From Panulirus ornatus (lineage: Eukaryota > Arthropoda > Malacostraca > Decapoda > Palinuridae), in the NCBI RefSeq assembly GCF_036320965.1, contig NC_092232.1, positions 51,172,482 to 51,236,481 on the forward strand: DNA of 64,000 nucleotides, given 5' to 3'. Shown piece by piece: positions 46,471 to 58,795 of this stretch. Every line of letters begins with the position of its first letter. Position 1 is the stretch's first letter. Made by a program: the position numbers and the translations under genes. The notes below the pieces were generated by a model. It did no database searches. It was not told the DNA's origin and saw nothing but the letters and a program-made list of their open reading frames with translations.

Positions 46471-46649
46471 CAGGTAATTGTGTGAGTGTATGCTTATGTT
46501 TGTGTGGCTGTGTGTTGACGTATCTTTTGTTTAAGTGTGAAATCAGCATTAGTTAGCCTCCCCTTATCTTCCCTAATGCTTTATCATGCGTCAACACATC
46601 CAGCCCATTTGGAAAGACCCAATTCTCAATGCAGTCCACTCAACACACA

Positions 46650-46733
<84 letters not shown>

Positions 46734-46825
46734 CAAACTGACCGTGTGTCTTCCAGAGGCAGTGCGTCCGGTAGTTTCCTGCATCATCTCAAACTCGGAT
46801 CTCCAGCTTAATTTCGCCTCCTCAC
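46132..46825. repeat. Spacer with (GT)n and (CT)n
   Basis: (GT)n at 46422-46468 and (CT)n at 46652-46730. Otherwise nothing recognised. Confidence 0.85.
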
Positions 46826-47100
46826 ATCTCAAACCATGTCTCATTACATCCCACAACATTAAGCCATGTCCCGTTACATCCCACAACATTAAGCCATGTC
46901 TCGTTACATCCCACAACATTAAGCCATGTCCCGTTACATCCCACAACATTAAGCCATGTCTCGTTACATCCCACAACATTAAGCCATGTCTCGTTACATC
47001 CCACAACATTAAGCCATGTTCCGTTACATCCCACAACATTAAGCCATATCCCGTTACATCCCACACTATCAAACCATGTCCCGTTACATCCCACATTTCC
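46826..47100. repeat. 30-bp minisatellite, 9 copies
   Basis: Unit AAGCCATGTCTCGTTACATC CCACAACATT, period exactly 30 bp. It is responsible for the SHNIKPCLVT decapeptide inside a 284-codon frame. That frame also runs through the (CT)n tract, so I do not accept it as a gene. Confidence 0.96.
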
Positions 47101-47454
47101 TTTGTTGTCATCACATCCCCAGATCTTCACAGAATCCAACCTACAGATCACTATATACCCACACTCACCGTCACCTTCATTGAAAACCCTTCCTCAAATT
47201 TATGTATTTACCAACCAACCAACCATCTCATATCTACTCCAGCTTTATTGCTTTCGTCTGAATGCCCCCCTCTTTGGGTTACGAACCCTGGCACCAGCCT
47301 CTTGTCAAGCGCCACACTGACCACCTCTCCCTCCCTCCCAGCTGGTGGGCTACACACAATATTCCCAACCTGTGGTGTGTTGTCTGGGTAAATACCTCAT
47401 CCACCACAGGAAGGCGAGGGAGAGGTGGTGGTGGTGGTGGTGGTCCGTCCTCCC

Positions 47455-47508
<54 letters not shown>

Positions 47509-47523
47509 GTCTCTCTCTCTCTG
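47101..47523. repeat. Spacer then (GGT)n and (CT)n
   Basis: (GGT)n at 47421-47444 and CT tract with GTCTGT interruptions at 47458-47528. Confidence 0.85.
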
Positions 47524-48604
47524 TCTCTCTGTGGTCGGTCCTTTTCCCCCCTTCCAGGAGTCACTGGTGCAAGCAAGACTCGTTGTCCAGCCTCTTGAAT
47601 CTTCCTACTCCCGTAATTTCCTTTCCCCCCCTCCCTGCATTCATCCCTTAGATACCACCAACTGATCTGCTGTACAGATAGGATTCGCTTGTGTGATCAC
47701 CTTATCCCAGGCCCTTTCCTCCTCACGGATGATCCTGAATACCTTTAATACTCCCCTCTTTTGTCATATTCTTATCCTACCCTCCTATCACCACCAGGAG
47801 AGGTATCTAATACCATCGCCTTGTCCTCTATAATGACCTTTGACAAAACATACATCCTTCAGGACCTTATTAGTTCGATATATTCAATTACTCTATGCAC
47901 CAGATATCTCTTTCCCAGTATGACTGCGTCTCGAGACCCATCTATTGATCCTATCTCTGCTGCAGTGTGTGTGTAGTACCCCCCACTGGTCAGCACCCCA
48001 ACTCCATCGTAACTACCCAACCGCCTGTTTGAGTAATCCTTTTCATAATGTTGTCCGAAACAGCAGCAGGGTTGACTATCGCATACAACAGCGTAGGGAC
48101 TCCAATACGGTGTTGCTATGTGAAATCTGTTGTATCTTAAAGTATTCTATGGTATGATACACTGTGCTATAGATCGTAGTGACATAGAACTTGGATATAT
48201 ATCAAGTACATGGTACGTGACTTGGCAAAAGTGATGGTATAATGCTTGACTTCCACTTCAGGGTTTCAAAGGCCATAAAACAAGGTCAGAATGGAATCCA
48301 GAAGCAGAACAGAGATGTGATCTTGGAAAAAACTTAAAGAAAAACATGTCCTTTGGAAATCTGTAATAGGGGAAGAAGCCCCAATGTTAAAACACGCCTT
48401 TATAGGATGATATAGGAGAGACACAGTAAAGTAGTCTTGCTAGAATACCTTCGACATCAGAAGTGGGAAATGGGTTAGATAAGAGAGATATCGGCTGGCT
48501 ACGAGCCGATAAAAGATGTTAGATTGCCCGCCCCCCCAAAAAAAACTCAATGGTGTGTAATGTAGGAGACTTGTAGGGGCGCCACAGCCAACCAGGATGC
48601 AAAA
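47524..48604. other. Spacer, nothing recognised
   Basis: No supported feature. Confidence 0.5.
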
Positions 48605-49010
48605 GGCATAAGAAGATAAGGAAGATATAAAGCAAGATAAGGAAGGAAGATATAAAGCAAGATAAGGAAGGAAGATATGAAGCAAGATAAGGAAGGAAGA
48701 TATGAAGCAAGATAAGGAAGGAAGATATAAAGCAAGATAAGGAAGGAAGATATGAAGCAAGATAAGGAAGGAAGATATGAAGCAAGATAAGGAAGATATA
48801 AAGCAAGATAAGGAAGGAAGATATAAAACAAGATAAGGAAGGAAGATATAAAGCAAGATAAGGAAGGAAGATATGAAGCAAGATAAGGAAGATATAAAGC
48901 AAGATAAGAAAGGAAGATATAAAACAAGATAAGGAAGGAAGATATAAAGCAAGATAAGGAAGGAAGATATAAAGCAAGATAAGGAAGGAAGATATAAAAC
49001 AAGATAATTA
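48605..49010. repeat. 25-bp minisatellite, about 16 copies
   Basis: Unit GATAAGGAAGGAAGATATAA AGCAA. Some units lack one GGAA (21 bp) or have ATGAAGC or AAAAC variants. The minus strand stays open for up to 299 codons (hydrophobic LPYLALYLPSLS repeats), an artefact. Confidence 0.95.
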
Positions 49011-49393
49011 AAGATTACTGTGGTCAGTTGAGCGTCTAGCAACAAGAGGCCACGGGAGGAAAGTCGAGCATCAATATGCATTGGAAGACGTAAAGCAATA
49101 CATCGAAAGCATCTGAATAGTGAGAGAAACTGAGTAGAAGAAGCCATGACATTTGTGATTGTTATCAGTGTACCAAAACATTTGAAAAAAAAAAGTAGAA
49201 AAAGTAGAAAAGTAGAAAAAGTAGAAACAAAAGGGGGGGGGGGGGAAACCACACACACACACACACACGAAAGAGTGCAAAATCCTCTCCCGTATATTAG
49301 CGATAGGTAACATAGGCATACACACACACACACACACACACACTATGGCATCATAGATCGTCACTTCGCAGAGCCATATTCAAAACATGATCA
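49011..49393. repeat. Spacer with poly(G) and (CA)n
   Basis: AAAAAGTAGA repeats at 49185-49225, G run at 49233-49244, (CA)n at 49251-49269 and 49318-49343. Confidence 0.85.
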
Positions 49394-49868
49394 TTTATTC
49401 TGATGCTGGGCAATATTTCAACAGTAACTGTGTTCCATTAAAAGTTGTGGATTGTAATGGCCAGTGTGTCAGCCTGGGTGTTGAGGGAGTAAAGGAGAAC
49501 TGAACACATTTATGATGGATGAGTTAGGGAAGTGATGGGAGGGGCTGCCTGCCTGGCTTCTCTCCCATCATTGGTGATGGGGGGAATGATTCGCCCCTTT
49601 CCAATCAGTGGTGATGGGAAGTGATGGGAGGGGCTGCCTGGCTACTCTCCCATCAGTGGTGATGGGAAGTGATGGGAGGGGCTGCCTGGCTACTCTCCCA
49701 TCATTGGTGATGGGAAGTGATGGGAGGGGCTGCCTGGCTACTCTCCCATCAGTGGTGATGGGAAGTGATGGATGGGGTTGTGTGCCTCACCTCTTCCATC
49801 ATCGGTGATGGGAAGGGTTGTGTGTGTCTTACCCCTCTCACCAGCAGTGATGGGTAGGTGGCTCAGGA
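49394..49868 (-). repeat. Right arm, block B, with 48-bp minisatellite
   Basis: Inverted counterpart of 43619-44026. Here units GGCTGCCTGGCTACTCTCCC ATCAGTGGTGATGGGAAGTG ATGGGAGG recur every 48 bp (for example 49632 and 49680), about five copies, more homogeneous than in the left arm. Confidence 0.92.
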
Positions 49869-50417
49869 TCAGTGGCCGAGGTCATACATCAGCTGGTCGG
49901 CGCCTCCCACCCAGGTCACGTGACTCTCAGGTATGACGAACAGTTGATGGATCCAGAGCTCACACGTCACTGTCGTGTGGTGCCGCTGGCGCTCCCTGGC
50001 GGAGGTGGGAAGGAGGAGACATCGCTAGACACACCTGTTGCAAGTTGTGGCATTTAGCATGCCACAACTTTAGGTTGTATGAAGGGAATGTTGGTCTATA
50101 ACCCCGACCAGTAAGATGAGGATCATCAGTAGAATGTGCGTATAAAGTTATGTCCGTGCGTTCAATTCTAGTCGGCGTATCATTTGGTTTCCGCAAATGT
50201 CATTTGCGTCTTTAGCGGATGAGCTGTTCATCATATAGCTGGCACATTTGTCCAGTCGGTGGTTAAAACTTGCTCATACAATATCATTCTTCCAGATTAG
50301 TGTGGAAGTGATATCTGGTGTCTCATTTACTTGCCACCTCAGCGGTCACATAGGAGCGAAATAAGTATTATGTGCTTGTCGTCTGCTCTACTGACGTTGT
50401 TTGTTTCGTGTCGTCAA
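49869..50417. other. Right-arm-specific sequence, first part
   Basis: Has no match in the left arm. No gene recognised. Confidence 0.5.
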
Positions 50418-50714
50418 AGATGAAGGTTACAGCACATATCGCGAAATGGATCATCGATGTGCATCGAGCAGCTAGTCTGTCAGCAGGGGAAAAAAATAAA
50501 AGTATGATTATACACAATCATCTGAAAATACAACGAGTTCTAAAAGAATCTGCACGGTAAGTTGTTCCAGAAACTTTTAATTAAGAGTCTTATACATGTT
50601 TCTACAAACAGTGATCAAGGACAACAAAGGGAATACAAAGCGAATACAAAGGAATTCAAAGAGCAACAGCCCATTGGGTCATTTCGTGGGCGAACCATTG
50701 AATTTACATCCTAA
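50418..50714 (+). CDS. Possible two-exon small gene (weak)
   Basis: I do not recognise the product. An ATG at 50420 (context GTCAAAGATG) opens a frame beginning MKVTAHIAKWIIDVHRAASL and running to GCACG, followed by a strong donor GTAAGT at 50557. The nearest acceptor that keeps the frame is ACAAACAG at 50611. Joining there gives about 79 residues, ending in a polar tail (SFRGRTIEFTS) at a TAA at about 50714. The 55-nt intron is short. A further acceptor-like CCCACCAG at 50795 starts an acidic frame (GDDEDEEES...) but does not keep frame with the first exon. This is only a hypothesis based on splice-site look. Confidence 0.18.
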
Positions 50715-51734
50715 ATACATCCTCCATGATCCACTGTAAATATCTTCACATAAAAGCTATGAAGTTTGTAAATATTTTGTTGCAAATCCCACCAGGGGAT
50801 GATGAAGATGAGGAGGAGAGTAATATTCTACCTCGTCCTTTTGATGTAAATATGTCATTAGATAATTTCAATTTCAATTCCCTCCATGATCCAACATCGT
50901 CAGTTTGAAACTTCCTTCATTTCAGTCGAACCAGGACACTGGCGCTGTGCGGATGTAGACCGTGTGTCTGTGTTTTGGTACGACAGTTTTAAAAGCCATT
51001 TTTCGGCAGTGTTACCTCAGTGCTACGTCGCGAGAACTGTTTTACGTTACCAGTGAATATAGGGACAATAGTTTGTAATCATGGAACATTCTCTGTACGG
51101 CGTACAGGCGTTTAAACAGACATTTAAAGCGATGCAAACTCTCAGTTGTCTTGAACAGTCATTGGGAACAATGTAAACATTGAGTTGTTTTGAAGACCGC
51201 ATACGCTCGTTACAAGGTGGTGGTATAATGGTGATCGGAAACTACAGTGTGGTCCAGTGGGATGAAGAGGGCGTAGTGAGGATGCCGACTAACCCTTGAC
51301 CTGGTAAGGAAATTTATTGGGTAGAATCATAGACTCGTATGACGGTAGTGGCCGACCTGACGAATGAGTCTTCGAGACCCAGGACCCATGGAGGTGTTGC
51401 TGTTTGGACTCAAATCATATCCTATTTGTGTATTGAATTTTGATGACATTTATAGATAATTGTATAGTTGCATTTTCTATAGATTGTGTATATACTTTAC
51501 TATCTTATATATGAATGTTCTTGTGGTATTATTTGTGTATAAGCTTTACGTTTTTACATATGAATGTTCTTATATTATTTTAGTTACAGCTTGATATCAT
51601 ACGAAGCATATCCATTGTTTTGTGAATATTTTTTTTAACAGAAGTTTTAAAGGAGCTTTTCTGGGTTATTTTGTTAAAGGGAATCGTATTTCTATCTTTA
51701 TTACACAGGATTATATTTCAAGAGTAAAATGTGA
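50715..51734. other. Right-arm-specific sequence, second part
   Basis: AT-rich in its right half. No supported feature apart from the acidic frame at 50796-50909 mentioned with the candidate gene. Confidence 0.45.
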
Positions 51735-52367
51735 CTCGTGTTTTGAGTTTGAGTGAAACAGATCGAGACCTCGAAACAATAAGCGAATGGGATTCACTCA
51801 GCTTCAGACCTGAGATTGTGAAGCTTCAAATATTCGTTTTGCGCTTGAGTGAAACAAATAGAGACCCCGAAACAATGAGCGAATGGGATTCACTCAGCTT
51901 CAGACCTGATATTGTGAAGCTTCAAATATTCGTTTTGCGCTTGAGTGAAACAAATAGACCCCCCGAAACAATGAGCGGGTGGGATTCACTCGGCTTCGGA
52001 CCTGAGACTGTGAAGCTTCATATATTCGGGGTTGTGAACGTCCTGAGGGTCGTAAACTGTACGATGATAATAAGTGGCGGAACAAATACGTGGAAACCGA
52101 GACTGAACATCGCACACACACACAGAATTCACGAAGGACAATTGTATTTCCGATACACAAACGTTATTTTTTGATTCACTCTGAATTTACTGAAGTGTGA
52201 CGAGAAACGAGACATTTCCCTGACACACAAACGTGGGTCCAGGAAACCTTGGCAAATATGTATTTCAAATACGTATTTAGGAATTGTTCCAAAATCATTG
52301 TTGAGGAAAGTTTCAAAATTATCTTTCTTGATTATTACGACGAGTGAGTATGGTGTACAATATTCCC

Positions 52368-52406
<39 letters not shown>

Positions 52407-53660
52407 AACTAAACCATAACAAGTGCTTTGGGCGTTAATTTCATCTGGGTTTAGAAACATATTTAAGTTATGGCCACTTGTGAAGCACCAGCCAGGCTAA
52501 CGAGAGGAGACAGTGTGTGGGGTAGGCGGAGGGGAAAGGAAAAAACACAAGACTTTCATCTGTTCGAAATTTCATTGTATCTGTGACGTGGAGTCTCTCG
52601 CGAGCTCTGTATTCCATGTTTGGTAGATATACTTCACAGATATGGTCATTAAAGATATCCTATGTGTAAGATGGTTGTTAAAATGTAGATACTACAGGGT
52701 ATGGTACTAGCCAAGCTGGCTGGGAGCATCTTCATATGGGTTTTGTCTGGTCTGAGGCTTCGTTTTCGTATCTTCCCAATTTGGTTCATGCTGTCTATGT
52801 CATAAAGGTCAAGACATTAAAGACATTACACTTGAAATCCCTTTCCTTCTCTCCTCTCCAGCAGACAGCAGGGCCAGTAACCCAGACCGCACTGGTCTAC
52901 GAGAGTAATGTGGTCAGGTTGTGGTCCACTGTCTGTAGGTTCTCACTTGTGAAGCTTGTAGGATCTTGTTCCTTGATTTCCCTCAAAGTTCACCACGTAC
53001 AGTACAAATGGTTGACTATTCCTGCATTTATTGTCTGTGGCATGAAAGTCTGAAGTTCCTGAGGGATGGTTGTGTTACCTAGTAATGTGTTACTTGGTAA
53101 TGTGTTACTTTAAGTTCTTGGATGGTTGTGTTACATAGTAATGTGTTACTTTAAGTTCTTGAATGGTTACGTTACCTAGTCACGTGTTACTTTTTCTTGG
53201 TTGCTTACGTCACCAAGTGACGTGTTACTTTGACTTCTTGGATGGTTTGTTACCTAGTGATGTTACTTTAAGTTTCTGTAACACTTGTGTGTTGTTAACC
53301 TCAAAACCTTCTTCTGCGGGACATTAACTTTACATGAGACAGACCAAGACTTTACGTGTGTGTGTGTGTGTGAGGGTCTGTTGTGAGAGTCTGTGGACCT
53401 GACGAAGACCAGGGTGGTTTGATGACTGACACATGACGTGGCCCGTCATCTGCACCAGTCACACGACCGGCCCTCACGATAGATAAATCCCAGTTCATGA
53501 CTGTACCAGTCTGTCATCCAATCCACCCCCAGTTATGAACCATCTGCCTTCCTCCCTGATGATAATGGTGATGGGCGATGAATTCAACCCCCCCAAAATA
53601 AATAGATTGGGTAATTAACTGGATAGGGTATTTAGCTCGTCATTATGAAGTGGAATGATT
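51735..53660 (-). repeat. Right arm, block A of the inverted duplication
   Basis: Inverted counterpart of 40965-42835. It has three copies of the 96-bp unit (51740-52030), a short (CT)n tract (52370-52403, 34 bp against 87 bp in the left arm), and the GTAATGTGTTACTT repeats (53070-53280). The outer end fades near 53660. Confidence 0.93.
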
Positions 53661-55310
53661 AACCCCCAGTGTTTGACGCGAGTGGACTGTGACGAGAATC
53701 GCTGTTACAATTTCTCTCTCTCATGTAACTGTATAGAACTCATATTCCTCATGTTTAAGGTAGCCTTTCCTTGTGATTATATATTTGTTATTGTTTATCC
53801 TTTATCTTTTCTATCTATGGCAGTGCTCTAGTATACCACAGCCATCATGCATTCACGATTATGGAAGGATCAATTGCTTGTGGTGTTTCAGTCGAAAGTC
53901 CCCTGCATAGCCATAGGAATGTAGGTGAAAGAGCTGGTTTTAAGATGACGGTGGTGGGAAATGGGCTGAATCCACTCAGAAGGTCTCCCCCAACCATCTG
54001 AGAATGGCCTCACCCCCACAATGGCAAGTGACTGCCCTCATCGATGAAGGCATCCTCATGGTGCCCCTCCTCTTCGTAGCCATTTGGACGGTGACTTACG
54101 CTTTATTTTCTTCAGTATAATGACCTTTAAAACTTGTCAGTCTCCTTGGCTCTGTGTCTGTGAGAGTGAGGTGTCTTTGACGATCGTACACCGAATTGTA
54201 ATAAGAGTCTTGGGCAAGACATCAGTGTCTAGAAGGGAGTTAGAATCAATGTCAGGTGGATATGGAAGGATTGAGCTGTCACATTAAAGTGTTCCTATCT
54301 TCGGTTATTGTTTTCGTTAATGATAGATGGAATTCTTGGAGTTAGTGCTATAGTGCTATAGTGCTACCACCTCATCAGGGCTTCGTGTAAGACGTACCAA
54401 CAGTTAGTTCCTCTGCCTCTTCTGCTGGAAGCACAATTCCTCACAGGAACTAGAGATGGTTGAGTGTTCGGTTCAGTGTTCCGGATGTTCAGTGGTCTGA
54501 TGAGTAACCGGCAGTGTTGCACTCAACGCAGAGAGGATATGAGGTTCGAAGGGTCGTCTCCTCCTCCCTTTCCGTCTCCGAAGCTTCGAACCTTGAAGTT
54601 AACGTGAAGGTTCAGTGTCTCGGAATGGATGTGACGGTGTTCATGTCCTCCTCCGTCCTTTACTCTGGGCAGGAACCGAATCCTTCGACCCTCCTTCCTT
54701 TAGTGTCATGCCCCTCGGTAGCCATCAAATTCCTGAAGGAGATCAGGGATCACATCCTGTAGGAGTTTTATCTTATTAGAATCAATGAGTCGAAATCATG
54801 GTCGTGAGGTTTGTGAAGCTCAGGGAGGGCCTTCTACGAGGATGGTGACTCACACCTCAAATCTTTCCATCTTGCTAGGTTTCTCTACCTTCTCTACACC
54901 TTCGGTGGGCCCCGTCAGTCACACTTCTGACGAGGGGGAAGAAGAAGGAAGCCAACGTGATTGAAAGAGTTAGTTGTAATGTCACTGTCGGGGTTATTTG
55001 GTTTGGGAAAAGCAGAGGCGTTGGTACCTGGGACCATCGCTCCTTCTTCATAGGTCAGATGGCCGTGTGTCCGACATCTTACTGGGACCAGACTTACGAC
55101 AGAAGTTTCAACCAGAAGTTGCTCTGATAAGGGCCTCTTGGTGGGCAGGAAAGTGCCTTGTGCGTTAGGGTCACACAGCCGTAAAGCTCAAAGGTTCGTA
55201 TCTCGTGGGGGGAGTAGTCAAGTCTTTGTAAAAGCACTCGCATCAGGATTCGAGCCCATGCACTCGATTTTGGGGACTAGATGGGAAAGTGGTAACATGC
55301 AAAGAAGAGG
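53661..55310. other. Spacer, nothing recognised
   Basis: About 1.6 kb of mixed composition. An 82-codon frame at 54514-54762 has no recognisable domain. A short GTGCTATA repeat lies at 54343-54364. Confidence 0.5.
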
Positions 55311-55890
55311 TTAACAGGAGGAGTGAGTATTTCTAAAGACAAATGAATACCTTAAATTATTGGGTGTCAGACGTAGTGTGTATAGGACAAGGTGGTATGT
55401 GGAGCGAGAGAGTCTTGGAGAGCGGTTAGGTAAAAAGAGAACAGGTTGTGAAAGACTTGCGTTAGGTGAAGTGCGGCAATGCACCAGGAGTGAATGGGAC
55501 TGCAGGGGAATATCTCCCATAAATGAATGACAGTCTTGGTGATTGATTACTCATTCATTTCTAAGCATGTGTGGCCAAAGGTGAGGTACTGAAATGCTTA
55601 TAGGATGCTTGTTACAGTGTCATTTTATGAGGGCCAGAGGGACAAAAGTGACGACTCGATCTGCAGAGGTTTAAGTCTGCCGAGTATATCTGGTAAGTTG
55701 ATATGGGAGATCGTGGTGATGTGAGAGGCCGATGGCATGCACAGAGTACCAGGCTGGAGGAGACGAACTTCTGCCAGAGACGAACTTCAGGAGTGGCAGA
55801 GGTCGTATAAGAAGGTGCGTTTGCCTCGTGTGTGTTATACTTGGGGGAAGGAGAGGGATTTGCATGTGGCATTTATGGATATGTAGAATG
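55311..55890 (+). pseudogene. LINE RT fragment, decayed
   Basis: GTGAAGTGCGGCAATGCACC AGGAGTGAATGGGACTGCAG (55469-55508) corresponds to 59272-59315 (GCGGAAGATGAAAGCCGGCA AGGCAGCAGGTTTGGATGGT). GATTTGCATGTGGCATTTAT GGATATG (55857-55883) corresponds to 59657-59683, which encodes the YVAFMDLEK motif. Stops and shifts throughout. Confidence 0.8.
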
Positions 55891-56205
55891 ATACGTGGTG
55901 TTGCACGTCACACTATGATACGTGGTGTTGCACGTCACACTATGATACGTGGTGCTGCACGTCACACTATGATACGTGGTGCTGCACGTCACACTATGAT
56001 ACTTGGTGATGCACGTCACACTATGATACGTGGTGTTGCACGTTACACTATGATACGTGGTGTTGTACGTCACAATATGATACGTGGTGTTGCACGTCAC
56101 ACTATGATACGTGGTGCTGCACGTCACACTATGATACGTGGTGCTGCACGTCACACTATGATACGTGGTGCTGCACGTCACACTATGATACGTGGTGCTG
56201 AAGTG
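55889..56205. repeat. 27-bp minisatellite, about 12 copies, seeded in an RT relic
   Basis: Unit ATGATACGTGGTGTTGCACG TCACACT. The first unit begins exactly where LINE sequence resembling CATATGATAGAGTTGATAG would follow, so the array seems to have grown out of the RT relic. A GTTGC/GCTGC variant splits it into alternating blocks. The frame stays open as MIRGVARHT. Confidence 0.93.
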
Positions 56206-56249
56206 GTTCAGAAGGCTGGGTTAGATAACGTCCCTGTAATTTCCCCCTT

Positions 56250-56395
56250 ATGTGAATTCGCTGCTCTGTACACAAGACGAGAAATGACCACTGATAAGAG
56301 GTCAAGTGTAAGGACGAGGTGCATGTGAATTCGCTGCTCTGTACACAAGACGAGAAATGACCACTGATAAGAGGTCAAGTGTAAGGACGAGGTGC
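56250..56395. repeat. 73-bp perfect tandem duplication
   Basis: TGTGAATTCGCTGCTCTGTA ... AGGACGAGGTGC occurs twice in direct succession (56250-56322 and 56323-56395) with no difference seen, so it is very recent. Confidence 0.95.
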
Positions 56396-56860
56396 TGGGG
56401 GGGTTATGGGGTCATGGCAGGTCACCAACTGCACGTGTGTGGAAGGTAGGGGTGGCTGTGTTGGTGCGGGAGGTCACATGGAGCCGGGGGAAGGAGGAGG
56501 TGGAGGAGGAGGAGGAGGTGGCGGTCTGGCCACTTGGCTGACATCCAGACTGGTGATGAGGTGGAGGGGTCGATTACTGCCAGCCCCTCCAGGGCTTCCC
56601 TCCCGAGTCCTCCACTCGTTCTTACGTGAGGTGTGGAGGGAAGGGAGGCCTCCAGCCTTCCCCAGGACTTCCCTACCTCACATGAAGTGTGGAGGAAAAG
56701 AAGGGCTTCTGTTTACCACGGCTTCTCTCCCTCGCCCTCACGTGAAGTGTGGAGGGGTAGGCTTCCCTCCTTGGTCCTCTTCTCGCCCTCACGTAGGGTG
56801 TGAATGGAAGGGGAGGGTTGGGTTTCCAGCCCTTAGGGCTTTCATCCCATTAGACACCCA
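56396..56860. repeat. G-rich region with (GGA)n and diverged repeats
   Basis: (GGA)n-like at 56486-56521. About four diverged units around TCACGTGAAGTGTGGAGG (near 56621, 56676, 56738 and 56788). The 164-codon frame across it is low-complexity and not accepted. Confidence 0.7.
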
Positions 56861-58270
56861 CCTCTCCCTCTGGCTCAACTGCCAGAAGGGAAAAAGATGA
56901 GAGAGTAAAATAAAAACAAGGCCATATTATACGGAGGAAATATTCTGCCATGAAAATTCTATAGGATAGTGTTGGATGAGGGGAAAAAGTTCCCTGCTAG
57001 TTTAAACAGCGGTTGACCTGGGCTAGATTCTGAGAAAAGAGGTGAGGTTCGGTTGAATAACAAATGATAAAATCTTGATTGACTGATAACATATCACTGA
57101 GTGATTGCGTAGCCTCGATTTTAAGACATTAGACCTTTCACTGTTTCAGGGGTGTTTAAACTTATATTTGTTTGTTCACTGTTGTGTACACATGGCAGAC
57201 ACTGCCAGCCTAAAATTCATCCAAACACCTGTCAGTATGTGTGATGCCGAAGACGCCCGATCTTTCAAAGGTGGCTTTTGTTTTTGGGGGGTGACGGATT
57301 TTCAGACTAGGTTCTGGTACTTTAGGATCCTGCCTTTGATCAATAGTTGCTGTGCTGTGTCGTCATGATGATGTGAGTCTGCTTGCTTGCCTGTATTCAG
57401 TGACTGCAGTGAACCGCGAGTGTAACCCGTGAGAGATCTGCGTCATTACGAGATGCGACACAAATGATTTCTGAAGCTGTGTCACTCTTAAGGTTCGAAA
57501 AATCCCAGATTCTCTCTCTCAAGAGAGTTCGAAACGTCCCAGATTCTGTCTTTCTCTTAGCAGGTTTCGAAGCATTCAAGGATATGGGAAAAGTTACACC
57601 TAACTCTAAGCTCAGTAACCCACAAACATCCCAGTATGAGCCACCAAGAACATCTATTACCCTGCAAATAACCTTGATCCAGTGAACCAACAGCGACGCT
57701 CACTGAACCATCAACCATGCTAAGTGAACCATCAACGAGTCGGAACTTGCTCCGAACTGCGCTTTCTATTGAGTCACTGAGATTCGTTTCTATGACACCA
57801 CAAACGTAAGTTCGGAACAGGTTCAGCTCTGCTCATACTTGAAGCCCATAATCGAAGAGTTAGAATCACTTAAGAATCCTCAGGATTATGAACGTTAGTT
57901 CGAGTCAGATGATGCTCGAAATCATTTCGTCAGAGTCTGATCTCAAATCAGAAAGAGGCGAAGCAGTTGTCGGAGCAGCTCACATGACTTCCCTTATACA
58001 CGATACGTGTTTCACTGTAGTATGGTCGATGTAGGCTTCATTGTTATCGATTAGTTCCTCACAGAAACATGTCAGACAAGAACAAGGACATTAGAGGGAA
58101 CTATATTACAGCAGATAACCATATTTAGTATCGTATTCATTTAGAACAGAGTCCATTGTCTTTTTACCCCAGTGGCTGAAAGGAAGTCGAAGCCGAGGTT
58201 TGTGAAAGGCCAGGCGATGGAACACACGCTTGTTCAGTAGTGTGGTAATGACGACTCGAGACGTCGTTGG
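56861..58270. other. Spacer, nothing recognised
   Basis: 57430-57580 contains two loosely similar pieces (GTTCGAAACGTCCCAGATTC TGTC and GTTCGAAAAATCCCAGATTC TCTC). No gene supported. Confidence 0.5.
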
Positions 58271-58298
58271 AACACACACACACACACACACACACACA
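58271..58298. repeat. (CA)n microsatellite
   Basis: Short CA tract. Confidence 0.96.
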
Positions 58299-58795
58299 CC
58301 ACAGTCGCTCTTGCAAAACACACGAACACAGTGTTGAAATATGAGTCAAAACATCGCCATGATATGTTGTTACGGTTGGAATATCTTTATACAATTATTT
58401 TCAACGAAAACGCGGAGTATAAGTGGTCATATGCCTGGACTTTCTTTAAGCCTTGGCTTCGACACCCTTTAGTCAGAGGTGGCGTAATTATGGATTGTGA
58501 CTCTACATACGTCTAACGTGTTTAGAATCAAATGATGATATAAGCAGTGAGATTCCGAGGCGTTTATGGAGACAGTCAAGGATATTCACGTCAGACATGC
58601 CAAGGGAAACTTTCCTTAAAACTTCAGTTTTAAGTCATAAAGTTATGATACTTTGGAACCTAAGTTGATTAACGAGTCCTAGTTCGTTACGCATCAAGGC
58701 TAGCAATCTATAATTGATAAATGGCTTATTTTCTCATGGATTTTTTTTGCTACTCCAGGACAATGGCGTAAAGAAAGGGAAAAACAATGCCCTGC
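58299..58795. other. Spacer, nothing recognised
   Basis: No supported feature. Confidence 0.5.

Noticed and set aside
46537..47391. 284-codon open frame
   Set aside because: Runs through a (CT)n tract and a 30-bp minisatellite; the flanks show no domain.
48440..49339. 299-codon hydrophobic frame on the minus strand, membrane-protein-like
   Set aside because: The hydrophobic repeats are the complement of the 25-bp GATAAGGAAGGAAG array.
50796..50909. Third exon of the 50.4-kb gene candidate
   Set aside because: Joining it to the first exon at the GTAAGT donor gives an immediate stop, so the simple two-exon model with this acceptor fails.
41562..53053. 105-codon frame found in both arms of the inverted duplication, as evidence for a conserved gene
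   Set aside because: Conservation follows from recent duplication; the only two differences seen both change the amino acid.
54514..54762. 82-codon frame
   Set aside because: No recognisable domain and no supporting context.
56406..56900. 164-codon frame
   Set aside because: Gly-rich and Pro-rich low complexity from GGA triplets and a diverged tandem repeat.
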